Source of the DNA: JBGAWK01 sp044227665
GTDB lineage: Bacteria > Bacteroidota > Bacteroidia > Chitinophagales > JADIYW01
DNA: 16,743 bases
Reading direction: 5' to 3'
Assembly: GCA_044227665.1 (NCBI GenBank)
Contig: JBGAWK010000055.1
Coordinates: 1-16,743 of the forward strand
Shown: positions 1-7,722 of the stretch, piece by piece
Layout of the letters: the number at the start of each line of letters is the position of its first letter
Numbering within the stretch: the first letter of the stretch is position 1
The notes under the pieces: generated by a model
Told to the model about the DNA's origin: nothing
The model's input: the letters and a program-made list of their open reading frames with translations, nothing else
The model's database searches: none
Made by a program: the position numbers and the translations under genes

Positions 1-1874
1 CTAATAACGGAACAACAAGTATTGCTAACAATGAATTATGTTATGTTCCCAATCCCAATTATAATGGAAAGGATACTGTAAAATACATTGTCTGTGACTT
101 GGGAATACCAAACAAATGTGATACTGCTACTGTAATCATTACAGTAAATCCTGTTCCTGACAATCCTAGAGGTCAAGATGACGTAGTGATTACGAATGAA
201 GATGAGGCAAAATGTGTAACTGTAACTGCAAATGATATTGATCCGGATAAAAACGATATAATTAGAATATGTGACGTATTGTCTCCTCCCAAGCATGGAG
301 TCATTACTACAACGCAAGGAAACAATACACAAGTTTGTTATACACCAGATCCTAATTTCAATGGAAAGGATACCCTATGTATAATAATCTGTGACAATAC
401 AAATCTGAAGGATACCACTTGTATGTATATTCAGGTAAATCCTGTGCCTGATGCCCCTATTGCTGTAGATGATCAAGGATTTACACAAGTAAATATTCCT
501 GTAAATATACCAATATTGAATAATGACTCCGATCCTGATGGTGATGTACTTACACCCTCTATTGTTAGCCAGCCCGTAAATGGAGGTACTGCTACCTTGA
601 ACCCCAATGGAACCGTAACATATACACCACAAAATGGATTTGCTGGCGTAGATACCTTTAAATATAAGATATGCGATGCCAGCAATAGATGTGATGACGC
701 TATTGTAATTATTATCGTTGGGTTGTCGGATACTGATTTATTTGCATTAGATGATAGATGTTTGGATGTACTGGAAGATACGCGAACCACGTTGAATGTT
801 ACTGCTAATGATTTAGTGAAAGACCCGCTAAATATTTTTATTAGATTGGTCAATATAGGGCCCTATTTTGGATCAGCCTCTATTACACAAGATCAAAAAG
901 CTATAAGTTATTTGCCTAATACAAATTTTCATGGGAAAGATTCTCTGATTTACGAAGCATGCTTGGTCAGTAAGCCTAATAAGTGCGATAGAGCTTTTGT
1001 CTGTATAAATATTATCCCTGTAAATGACCAGCCTATAGCAAATAAGGATTCTGTATATATAGACCCCAATAACGCTATAACAATTGATGTTCAACAAAAT
1101 GATGTAGATATAGATGGTAAAGGATTAGTTACTACCACGATCAATGAAGAACCAAAACATGGTACTGCCATAGTAGTAAATTCGGATAGTATTTTTTATA
1201 CTCCAAATATAGATTATATAGGATTCGATACGCTGCAATATACAATATGCGAATATGGTGTTGCGGGTCTTTGCGATGATACTATTGTTGTTATAAACGT
1301 AGGTGTTGTGAACCAACCACCTATAGCAGTAAACGATTCTTTGACATTATATAATAATACTACGAGACCTATTAATGTTTTAGTTAATGACTCAGAGCCT
1401 GATAATGACCCTGTAGTGATAACTGTAATGAAGCAGCCTTTGCATGGTACAATTACTACTTCAGAGAATGGGATATTCCAATATACACCTCAGTCAGGAT
1501 ATAGTGGAATGGATTCCTTTGTCTATCAAATTTGTGATGATGGTACGCCACCACTTTGTGATATAGCCACAGTATATGTGAAGGTCAAAGAGTTTATTGT
1601 CCCCAATGTATTTACACCAAATGGTGACGGCGTACATGATAACTTTGTAATCCCCGGAATATTAGAGTTTCCGAATAACAAATTGTCGTTATTTAATAGA
1701 TGGGGTGATATCGTGTATGAATCTTCGCCTTATCAGAATGAATGGGATGGATTTACAGTAAATAATAAAATGAAATTGTCAGAAAAAGGATTGCCAGATG
1801 GTACATATTATTACCTATTGTTCTTGACTCCGGACTCAGAACCCTTTAAAGGATTTATAACAATTAAGAAATAA
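1..1874 (+). CDS. Repetitive cell-surface protein with T9SS type B C-terminal sorting domain (5' end missing)
   Basis: The frame is open from base 3 and its start lies upstream of the window; 623 residues are visible. They form one partial and five complete Ig/cadherin-like (Big_9-type) repeats of about 90-95 residues, at roughly 165-449, 456-722, 735-1025, 1029-1310 and 1314-1589. Repeats share a 'PIAVDD'-like start, 'NDxDPDxD', 'YTPxxxFxGxDTFxY' and a closing 'ICDxxxxxCD' hairpin with paired cysteines. The last ~92 residues (from base 1596) begin VPNVFTPNGDGVHD and contain LFNRWGDIVYES and LPDGTYYYLL, the hallmarks of the gliding-motility-associated/CHU_C type B sorting domain. Proteins of this class cross the outer membrane through T9SS and remain on the surface or are released; they are often adhesins. 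The PorP/SprF gene follows after 5 bp, typical for type B cargo. Cargo function and full length cannot be judged. A TTG at 99 is internal, because homologous repeat sequence precedes it. Confidence 0.93.
   Translation, partial: NNGTTSIANNELCYVPNPNYNGKDTVKYIVCDLGIPNKCDTATVIITVNPVPDNPRGQDDVVITNEDEAKCVTVTANDIDPDKNDIIRICDVLSPPKHGVITTTQGNNTQVCYTPDPNFNGKDTLCIIICDNTNLKDTTCMYIQVNPVPDAPIAVDDQGFTQVNIPVNIPILNNDSDPDGDVLTPSIVSQPVNGGTATLNPNGTVTYTPQNGFAGVDTFKYKICDASNRCDDAIVIIIVGLSDTDLFALDDRCLDVLEDTRTTLNVTANDLVKDPLNIFIRLVNIGPYFGSASITQDQKAISYLPNTNFHGKDSLIYEACLVSKPNKCDRAFVCINIIPVNDQPIANKDSVYIDPNNAITIDVQQNDVDIDGKGLVTTTINEEPKHGTAIVVNSDSIFYTPNIDYIGFDTLQYTICEYGVAGLCDDTIVVINVGVVNQPPIAVNDSLTLYNNTTRPINVLVNDSEPDNDPVVITVMKQPLHGTITTSENGIFQYTPQSGYSGMDSFVYQICDDGTPPLCDIATVYVKVKEFIVPNVFTPNGDGVHDNFVIPGILEFPNNKLSLFNRWGDIVYESSPYQNEWDGFTVNNKMKLSEKGLPDGTYYYLLFLTPDSEPFKGFITIKK
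1596..1871 (+). other. T9SS type B sorting domain (CHU_C-like)
   Basis: These are the C-terminal ~92 residues of the repetitive surface protein. The visible signature is VPNVFTPNGDGVHDNF, then a hydrophobic strand ending LFNRWGDIVYES, a tryptophan-containing NEWDGF turn, and LPDGTYYYLLFL before a short FKGFITIKK end. This arrangement is the established gliding-motility-associated C-terminal domain, which targets the protein to the type IX machinery and, in characterised Flavobacterium cases, needs a co-encoded SprF-like protein. Confidence 0.92.
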
Positions 1875-1879
1875 TCAGA

Positions 1880-2821
1880 ATGAATAAATATCTCGTATTA
1901 TTATTCGCTTGCATATCGTTTACAAGCATACAAGCACAGCAAGATCCTCTATATTCTCATTATTATTGGAATGAGCAGATGTATAATCCTGCCTATGTAG
2001 GGAGTAAAGATATGTTGCACATGCAAGGCATATATAGAATACAATGGGCAGGATTTGATGGGGCCCCTAGGACACTGAACATGGCAGTTCATAGTCCTTT
2101 GAAGAACGATAAATTTGCATTAGGAGCTAATATATATAATGATAAAATAGGACTCTACAATAGAAATGGTATAGATATAGCTTATGCCTATAGAGTGTCG
2201 TTGACAGAAAAGATGAAATTGAGCATAGGTATTCAAGGAAGTATTTTGATACAAAAGTTTAGAAATGATGAGGCAATTACAGATGACGGACTTTCAGATC
2301 CTATACTCCAGAATGTATCAGGTACAGCATTTGCTCCTAATTTTGGTACTGGATTGTATTTGTCTTCAGATAGATTTGCGCTAGGATTTGGTATCCCTCA
2401 TATAATTAATGGAGGAATAGCCAAAGCTAATAAAGAGCAAATCAACCAACGCAACCATTACTATATTACAGGGTCTTACATACAGCCTTTAGGTACAAAA
2501 GTAAAATTGATGCCTACGAGTACGCTAAGGTTTAATGGAGGTACACCTCTTAATTTTGACATTAACCTTAATCTTATTCTTGCCGATGCCTTCATTATTG
2601 GTGGTGGTATGCGCACAGATAAGTCAGCGTTACTATTACTTCAATATCAGTTGATAAAGAATTCTACTTCCAAAGCCAATCATTTACGTATAGGCTATTC
2701 CTACGATTTGTCTTGGAATCCTTTACGTCCCTATAATAAAGGGTCTCATGAAATGATGCTGTCGTATGGTTTTGGCAAAATTGATAATGGAGAAAGAGCC
2801 TTAAGTCCTAGATATTTTTAA
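1880..2821 (+). CDS. PorP/SprF family type IX secretion outer-membrane protein
   Basis: A 313-residue protein with a Sec signal peptide (hydrophobic core at residues 4-18, likely cleavage after A19 in SIQA|QQ). The mature N-terminus QQDPLYSHYYWNEQMYNPAYVG is the family signature ('P.y..y..n....NPAyaG'). The rest alternates polar and hydrophobic strands and ends in F, as in an outer-membrane beta-barrel. In this family PorP is part of the core T9SS attachment complex, while SprF-like paralogues serve individual type B cargo proteins. Position decides for the second role here: the gene sits 5 bp after a type B cargo gene and 9 bp before a PorE-like OmpA gene. I infer a dedicated partner that moves or anchors the upstream protein at the outer membrane. 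The ATG at 1880 is chosen because the signal peptide begins there. Length is normal for the family. Confidence 0.92.
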   Translation: MNKYLVLLFACISFTSIQAQQDPLYSHYYWNEQMYNPAYVGSKDMLHMQGIYRIQWAGFDGAPRTLNMAVHSPLKNDKFALGANIYNDKIGLYNRNGIDIAYAYRVSLTEKMKLSIGIQGSILIQKFRNDEAITDDGLSDPILQNVSGTAFAPNFGTGLYLSSDRFALGFGIPHIINGGIAKANKEQINQRNHYYITGSYIQPLGTKVKLMPTSTLRFNGGTPLNFDINLNLILADAFIIGGGMRTDKSALLLLQYQLIKNSTSKANHLRIGYSYDLSWNPLRPYNKGSHEMMLSYGFGKIDNGERALSPRYF

Positions 2822-2830
2822 TTTTTTTAG

Positions 2831-5104
2831 ATGAGAACTTTTATATTAATACTATTTATATTTCAATATGCATATTCTAGCTTTGCTGCTGCTAAGTTTG
2901 AAGAAAAACTTAGCAAAGCCAATGAATATTTTGAAAACTTTGCTTATTCAGATGCTGTAAAATTATATTTAGATATAGAAAATAGTGGCATTGGAACTAC
3001 TGAGACCAAGCTGAAAATTGCCGAGTGTTATAGATTGCAGAAAGACTATATCAATGCAGAGATGTGGTATGAAAAGTTTGCTGGCTCTGGCATGGTCAAA
3101 GATGAGTATATGTTTAATTATGCAGAAGTATTAAGGAATAATGGTAAATATAAAGATGCTATAGATTGGTATCAAAAATATGCGTTGATAGATGCGAAAG
3201 GAAATACGTATATAGATTACTGTAAGCAATTTCAGAATACAAAGTTGGATACTATATTTAAAGTAAAAAATGTAGTCAACCTAAATTCCAAAAATGATGA
3301 CTTTGGCCCTGTTTTCTATAAAGAAGGTCTAGTGTTCACGTCTGCTAGAGGTAACGCAAGTTCAAAAACCGAAAATTATACATGGAATGGGCAGCCTTGG
3401 TTGGATGTATTTCAAATTAATGAATTGCCTAAAGGTATAGCCTCTAAAGATATAAAGGCTATTGTAGGTGAAGTAAATACCGATATGCACGAAGGTCCTG
3501 TATCCTTTTCCAACGATGGTAATACAATGTATTTTACCAGAAATAATTATTTCAATAAAAAGAAAGGAAAAGCTGATGACAATAAGACAATTAAGCTAAG
3601 TATATATTCTGCTACTTGGGATGGGAAACAGTGGGCAAGTATTAAGCCATTTAGTCATAATAGTGCAAATTATTCTTGTGGACATCCGGCATTAAGTAGT
3701 GATGGGGAGCGGCTATATTTTGCTTCAGATATGCCCGGGAGTAAAGGCGGAACAGATATCTATGTGTGTTTTAAACAAGGGGAAGGGTGGGGTACACCTG
3801 TAAATCTTGGGGGACTCATAAATACAGATAGAAATGAGATGTTTCCCTATATCAATTCTACGGATGAACTGTTTTTTTCTTCAGAAGGGCATCCCGGCTT
3901 TGGCGGACTAGATATTTTCAAGGCGGAGCTCAATGAAGATGATGAATGGCAACCTCCTGTAAATATGATGTCTCCAATAAACTCTTCCTACGATGATTTT
4001 TCCTTTGTCTATGACGCATTAAATGGTTTTGGATATTTTGCTTCTAACAGAAAAAATGGTACAGGTGGCGACGACATCTATTATGTCGTAGATGCCGTAA
4101 AAGATAATTATAATAAGAAAAAGAAACAGTGCTTCAAAGAGGTAAACGGCTATATTGTAGATAAGAATACGAATAAAAATTTACCGGGCGTAAATGTTAC
4201 GGTATCTACTTTAGATGGGATAAATGTGTTTGAGACAGTTTCAGACGAAAATGGATATTATTCTATATCTATCCCCTGTGACTATGATTCATTAATAGTT
4301 ACATTTAATGATTCAAAGTACTTCGTTCAAAAGATGGGATTAAATCCAAAAACAGATCCTTCCCCATTAAAAAAGGACATATTGCTGGATAAAATCGTAA
4401 TAGATAAAGCTATTATCGTTAAAAACATCTATTATGATCTCGATAAATATTACATACGTCCTGATGCTGCAATAGAACTGGATAAATTGGCTAAATTTCT
4501 TTTAGATAATCCTACCGTACTTATAGAACTAAGTTCTCATACTGACTGTAGAGCAAGTAGCGAATATAATATGACACTATCTGATAATAGGGCTAAGTCT
4601 GCAGTAGAATATCTTATCCAAAAGGGCATTAATATCGGAAGATTATACCCCAAAGGTTATGGAGAAACAAAATTGGTGAATGGGTGTAGTGACGGTGTGA
4701 AGTGCACAGAGGACGAACACCAGCAAAATCGTCGTACAGAATTCCGCGTAATAGGCTACGACAAAGTTATCTATGCAGACAGTGGCTCCGCTAAAGTCGA
4801 AAAAATATTTATTTCTTCGGATTACCAAAAACTCACTAACTCTAAAATTACTTACAAAATACAACTAGGAGTACTTGCTAAATCTAATGAAGTATATGCA
4901 GAAACACTTTCTGACTTAGGGGTAGTAACCTTTGAAAATGTAGATAACAAATACAAATATTTTTTAGGTACTTATAGCAATTCTGCCACAGCAAATACAT
5001 TCTTAAACAAGGTGAAAAAACGAGGTGTTCCGGATGCATTTTTAGTGCCCTATTACAATGGAAAGCCTATATCTTTGGAAGATGCCCTTAATTTTGAAAG
5101 ATAA
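2831..5104 (+). CDS. PorE-like periplasmic protein: TPR, PD40 propeller, carboxypeptidase-regulatory, OmpA and SPOR-like domains
   Basis: A 757-residue protein. Residues 1-20 are a signal peptide ending SSFAA. Residues 24-130 are TPR-like helices (AVKLYLDIE, KIAECYRLQKDYINAEMWYEKF). Residues ~155-420 hold PD40/WD40-like propeller blades (LSSDGERLYFASDMPGSKGGTDIY, then FFSSEGHPGFGGLDIF and YFASNRKNGTGGDDIYY). Residues 435-520 are a carboxypeptidase-regulatory beta-sandwich (NLPGVNVTVST, SDENGYYSI). Residues 530-640 are an OmpA-like peptidoglycan-binding domain, with D572 in SSHTD and R587 in LSDNRAKS matching the diaminopimelate-contacting Asp and Arg. Residues 672-745 resemble a SPOR domain (ITYKIQLGVLAKS, YKYFLGTYSN). 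The TPR-propeller-CRD-OmpA order is that of PorE, a T9SS component tying the outer-membrane complex to peptidoglycan. As the third gene of the cassette it probably anchors the SprF-like protein. The SPOR-like tail is an addition to the PorE plan. Confidence 0.9.
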   Translation: MRTFILILFIFQYAYSSFAAAKFEEKLSKANEYFENFAYSDAVKLYLDIENSGIGTTETKLKIAECYRLQKDYINAEMWYEKFAGSGMVKDEYMFNYAEVLRNNGKYKDAIDWYQKYALIDAKGNTYIDYCKQFQNTKLDTIFKVKNVVNLNSKNDDFGPVFYKEGLVFTSARGNASSKTENYTWNGQPWLDVFQINELPKGIASKDIKAIVGEVNTDMHEGPVSFSNDGNTMYFTRNNYFNKKKGKADDNKTIKLSIYSATWDGKQWASIKPFSHNSANYSCGHPALSSDGERLYFASDMPGSKGGTDIYVCFKQGEGWGTPVNLGGLINTDRNEMFPYINSTDELFFSSEGHPGFGGLDIFKAELNEDDEWQPPVNMMSPINSSYDDFSFVYDALNGFGYFASNRKNGTGGDDIYYVVDAVKDNYNKKKKQCFKEVNGYIVDKNTNKNLPGVNVTVSTLDGINVFETVSDENGYYSISIPCDYDSLIVTFNDSKYFVQKMGLNPKTDPSPLKKDILLDKIVIDKAIIVKNIYYDLDKYYIRPDAAIELDKLAKFLLDNPTVLIELSSHTDCRASSEYNMTLSDNRAKSAVEYLIQKGINIGRLYPKGYGETKLVNGCSDGVKCTEDEHQQNRRTEFRVIGYDKVIYADSGSAKVEKIFISSDYQKLTNSKITYKIQLGVLAKSNEVYAETLSDLGVVTFENVDNKYKYFLGTYSNSATANTFLNKVKKRGVPDAFLVPYYNGKPISLEDALNFER

Positions 5105-5123
5105 AATTATTGTGTAGTAAATT

Positions 5124-5154
5124 ATAAAAGGCAGCCCGCATGGCTGCCTTTTAT
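5124..5154 (+). terminator. Rho-independent-type terminator after the T9SS cassette
   Basis: Twenty bases after the PorE-like stop codon lies a perfect 13-bp inverted repeat, ATAAAAGGCAGCC (5124-5136) and GGCTGCCTTTTAT (5142-5154), with the 5-base loop CGCAT. The inner seven pairs are GC-rich and the 3' arm ends in a T tract, so it works as an intrinsic terminator for the + strand. The A run of the 5' arm would give a T run on the other strand, making it symmetrical, but no - strand gene ends here. Confidence 0.85.
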
Positions 5155-5247
5155 CGTTAAAATCAGGTTAAAATATATAGAATTATTTATATGTATTAAG
5201 TGTTGGCATAGCCATTGAATTAGATATTATAACTAAAAATTATAGTT

Positions 5248-6078
5248 ATGAAATCAGCACTCTACACCTTATTATTTTTTCTGTTTGCTACCGTCGCAGA
5301 GGCAGGATCTATGTTGTATCTCAAAGTAAACCCCTCGGGAGACTACATTGTAGAATTAGGAAACGAACAGATTCGAAACAAATCACGTGAATATCACTTC
5401 TTCGACATTCCTAGAGGTAATGTGAGACTCCGGATCTCGGATGTCAATACCCAATATATTTACTTAGATATTAATTTGCCATTTGACGATAATTTCAAAT
5501 ATGTAGCAGAGATAGACTTTAGAGGCAATATCAAACTTATAGATAAAGTTCCTTACAGCAAATACAACTGGTACACCTATTATATGCGAAATTCTGTGTG
5601 GGGATTTCCATCCCCTTGGATTCCTAATACCAATCCTTGGAATAACGGCAATAATGGTTATGGTAATAATCCTTGGAACAATGGAAATCCCAATCCTTGG
5701 GGAAATAATTGCCCAAATAATGGCACGAACTATCCCTATCCTACTCCCGAGCCTTGGAATAATGGACATTATGAAAGACGTGCCAACATACCAATGACCG
5801 ATAATGATTTCAATGCCCTATTGAATGTAGTTAAAAATGCAGATTTTGACAACCAAAAAGTAGATAAAGTAAAATTAGCGGCAAGCAATAATTTCTTTAT
5901 GGTAGCACAAGTAGAAAAACTTATGGACTGTATCTCTTTTGACAATTACAAACTTGAAGTTGGCAAACTTTGTTATGCGGGAACTATAGACAAAAATAAC
6001 TATTTTCAATTGATGGATAACTTTACTTTTGATAGTTACGGAAAGTCTCTGCAAGAGTATATAAGTAGTCAAAAATAG
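5248..6078 (+). CDS. Secreted DUF4476 domain protein with Asn/Pro/Trp/Gly-rich linker
   Basis: A 276-residue protein with a signal peptide (residues 1-19, cleavage after TVAEA). Residues 20-110 form a beta-rich N-terminal domain (LYLKVNPSGDYIVEL, YHFFDIPRGNVRLRI) of the kind often found ahead of DUF4476. Residues 117-173 are a low-complexity linker made from NPWNNG-type units. Residues 182-273 form the DUF4476 domain: 'MTDNDFNALLNVVKNADFDN', 'KVKLAASNNFFMVAQVEKLMD', 'FDSYGKSLQEYI'. DUF4476 is a helical domain with no known function, common in Bacteroidota secreted proteins. There is no lipobox and no T9SS sorting domain, so a periplasmic location is most likely. The gene stands alone: a terminator precedes it and 213 bp follow. 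C155 in the linker and C228/C242 in DUF4476 are its only mature cysteines. Confidence 0.88.
   Translation: MKSALYTLLFFLFATVAEAGSMLYLKVNPSGDYIVELGNEQIRNKSREYHFFDIPRGNVRLRISDVNTQYIYLDINLPFDDNFKYVAEIDFRGNIKLIDKVPYSKYNWYTYYMRNSVWGFPSPWIPNTNPWNNGNNGYGNNPWNNGNPNPWGNNCPNNGTNYPYPTPEPWNNGHYERRANIPMTDNDFNALLNVVKNADFDNQKVDKVKLAASNNFFMVAQVEKLMDCISFDNYKLEVGKLCYAGTIDKNNYFQLMDNFTFDSYGKSLQEYISSQK
5629..5763 (+). repeat. Short degenerate coding repeat (NPWNNG units)
   Basis: Inside the DUF4476 gene the 10-mer AATCCTTGGA or its near copies occur at about 5632, 5669 and 5692, followed by AAYAAYGG-type spacers, with a last CCTTGGAATAATGG near 5752. The copies encode NPWNNG, NPWNNG, NPWGNN and EPWNNG. The units are imperfect and unevenly spaced, pointing to an old in-frame expansion of a flexible, tryptophan-bearing linker. 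Confidence 0.75.
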
Positions 6079-6273
6079 AGACTATTTCATTGATATTACT
6101 ATATAGTATGTCGTGAAGATGGAAGCTATATCCTATTGTATCAAATATTTTATAAGCAGGCTTCTGTACTATATGTCTTTCGTTATAGCTGCAATCACCG
6201 TAAGGGAGCAGAAGGTACAATATGAATCGGACTAAATTATTTTCTTTTTTATCAATTTTTAAGCTACAGCTAT

Positions 6274-6281
6274 TATTTTTG
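6274..6281 (+). promoter_or_regulatory. Possible Bacteroidota -7 element before the rhodanese gene
   Basis: TATTTTTG fits the Bacteroidota -7 consensus TAnnTTTG and ends 10 bases before the ATG at 6292. No TTG is found at the proper -33 distance, and the region is T-rich, so chance is a real possibility. If used, the leader would be only a few bases long. Confidence 0.25.
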
Positions 6282-6291
6282 TATAAAAAAT

Positions 6292-6603
6292 ATGAGTTTT
6301 ATTAACCTTAACCCAGAAGATTTTAAGTCTCAATATGAAGCAGATGATAATGCAGTACTCTTAGATGTTCGCACACCGGCAGAGATAGCGGAAACTTGTA
6401 TAGAAGGACATATTGCCATCAATTTTATGCACCCCGAAGTGAGAGAAAATCTTCTGGCGTTGGATAGAAATAAAAATTATTATATATATTGTAGGAGTGG
6501 TAATCGCAGCGGTCAAGCGTGTAGATTCTTAGCATCTGAAGGTTTTACAGGAAAATTAGTAAATCTTCAAGGTGGAATCATGGCTTGGAATGATGTGTTC
6601 TAA
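6292..6603 (+). CDS. Single-domain rhodanese-like sulfurtransferase
   Basis: A 103-residue cytoplasmic protein filling one rhodanese domain. The visible features are LLDVRTPAEIAE near residue 23, the GHI and N motif following it, and the active-site loop YCRSGNRSG with the catalytic Cys67 and the six-residue loop CRSGNR typical of sulfur-transferring single-domain rhodaneses (GlpE/PspE type). A closing LQGGIMAW is the conserved end of the fold. The family carries sulfur as a persulfide on this cysteine; the natural acceptor cannot be told from sequence. C36 is a second cysteine outside the active site. There is no signal peptide. The RluA-family gene follows 42 bp downstream on the same strand and may be co-transcribed. 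Confidence 0.92.
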   Translation: MSFINLNPEDFKSQYEADDNAVLLDVRTPAEIAETCIEGHIAINFMHPEVRENLLALDRNKNYYIYCRSGNRSGQACRFLASEGFTGKLVNLQGGIMAWNDVF

Positions 6604-6645
6604 GCAGTATTTTTAGATATCATTCAGTGCTACTGAAATATAGTC

Positions 6646-7683
6646 ATGGACGATACGCAGAGAGATACCTATACAGAAGATGAGGACAGACTCTATGATG
6701 AACTCCATCTTTCCGTAGATAAAGGTCAGTCGCCATTACGCATTGATATTTTTTTACAGGATAAACTCCCTCACGCCAGTAGAAATAAGATTCAGCAAGC
6801 GACTAAGGCAGGTTGCATTAGCGTAAATGGGAAAATTGTAAAGCCCAATTACAAGGTACGCCCTAATGATAGTATTCAAGTCATACTGCCACAGCCCAAG
6901 AATGACTATACTGTCGTTGCCGAAAATTTGAATCTAGATATCATTTACGACGATGATGAAGTGATGTTGGTCAATAAGCCTGCCGGTATGGTGGTACACC
7001 CAGGACATGGCAATTATAGTGCCACCTTAGTGAATGGACTTGCCTATCTCTATGAGACTTTACCCCATATCAATGGCAGCACGCGCCCTGGCGTAGTACA
7101 CCGCATAGACAAAAACACTACGGGATTGCTGGTAGTAGGGAAAACCGAATATGCCCTAAATCATCTATCTAAGCAGTTCTTTGATAGGACTATAGAACGG
7201 CACTATCTAGGATTAGTATGGGGGAACGTAGAGCAGGATAAGAGCAGGATAGAAGTAAATATCGCTAGAAGCCCTAATGACAGAAAGGTATTTATGGCAG
7301 TACCTGAAGGCAATGCAGGAAAATATGCTGTCACGCATTATGAGGTAGTAAAACGCTATGGATATGTTACCTTACTGAAGTTCAAGCTTGAGACAGGACG
7401 CACGCACCAGATTAGGGTACACATGAAATATATCGGACACACGCTCTTCAACGATTTTACCTATCAGGGCGACAAGATACTTTCGGGTACTGTACATCAG
7501 AAATATAAGCAATTTATACATAATGCATTTGAGATTATGCCTCATCATGCGCTACATGCACAATCATTGGGATTTATACACCCTACCTCTGGTAAAAAAC
7601 TATATTTTGAGACACCACTTCCAGAAAATTTCCAGCTATTACTACAGAAGTGGGAGAATTACACCAAAGGATTTATTCTTTAA
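6646..7683 (+). CDS. RluA family 23S rRNA pseudouridine synthase (RluD-like)
   Basis: A 345-residue protein. After an acidic N-terminal extension of about 28 residues comes an S4 RNA-binding domain (residues ~30-82: RIDIFLQDKLPHASRNKIQ, 'GCISVNGKIVKPNYKVRPND'). The catalytic domain holds the substrate-binding strand VMLVNKPAGMVVHPGHG (residues 106-122), the catalytic motif HRIDKNTTGLLVVGKT with Asp155, and GRTHQIRVHMKYIGHT (residues 251-266). S4 plus this catalytic domain is the RluC/RluD layout. The HPGHGN segment after the KPAG motif is typical of RluD, which modifies helix 69 of 23S rRNA near the subunit interface. The assignment to RluD rather than RluC is family inference. The gene ends 39 bp before the convergent lipoprotein gene. 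Confidence 0.92.
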   Translation: MDDTQRDTYTEDEDRLYDELHLSVDKGQSPLRIDIFLQDKLPHASRNKIQQATKAGCISVNGKIVKPNYKVRPNDSIQVILPQPKNDYTVVAENLNLDIIYDDDEVMLVNKPAGMVVHPGHGNYSATLVNGLAYLYETLPHINGSTRPGVVHRIDKNTTGLLVVGKTEYALNHLSKQFFDRTIERHYLGLVWGNVEQDKSRIEVNIARSPNDRKVFMAVPEGNAGKYAVTHYEVVKRYGYVTLLKFKLETGRTHQIRVHMKYIGHTLFNDFTYQGDKILSGTVHQKYKQFIHNAFEIMPHHALHAQSLGFIHPTSGKKLYFETPLPENFQLLLQKWENYTKGFIL

Positions 7684-7722
7684 TTTTTAATAGAAGATTG
7701 ATTCTCCTAGTAATCTATAAGA

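Noticed and set aside
99..101. TTG as start codon of the repetitive surface protein
   Set aside because: The frame is open to base 3, and the preceding 32 codons encode typical repeat sequence (PNPNYNGKDTVKYIVCD). The gene simply begins before the window.
473..853. 126-residue open frame on the - strand
   Set aside because: It lies wholly inside the repeats of the surface protein on the other strand, and its sequence shows no recognisable domain or start context.
6097..6108. Perfect 12-bp palindrome TACTATATAGTA in the 6079-6291 gap
   Set aside because: It consists almost only of A and T, lies far from any -7 element and has no second copy in the window, so an operator claim is not supported.
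6023..6220. 65-residue - strand frame reaching into the gap after the DUF4476 gene
   Set aside because: It overlaps the DUF4476 3' end and has no domain, promoter or neighbour support. The 6079-6291 gap is better called non-coding.
6623..6637. TTCAGT-GCT-ACTGAA hairpin between the rhodanese and RluD-like genes
   Set aside because: The 6-bp stem has no following T tract and a tight 3-base loop 8 bases before the next ATG. It is too weak for a terminator and may be chance.
7695..7716. AGATT/AATCT inverted repeat between the convergent RluD-like and GH5 genes
   Set aside because: There are five base pairs with a 12-base loop and no T tract, so a shared terminator is not supported.
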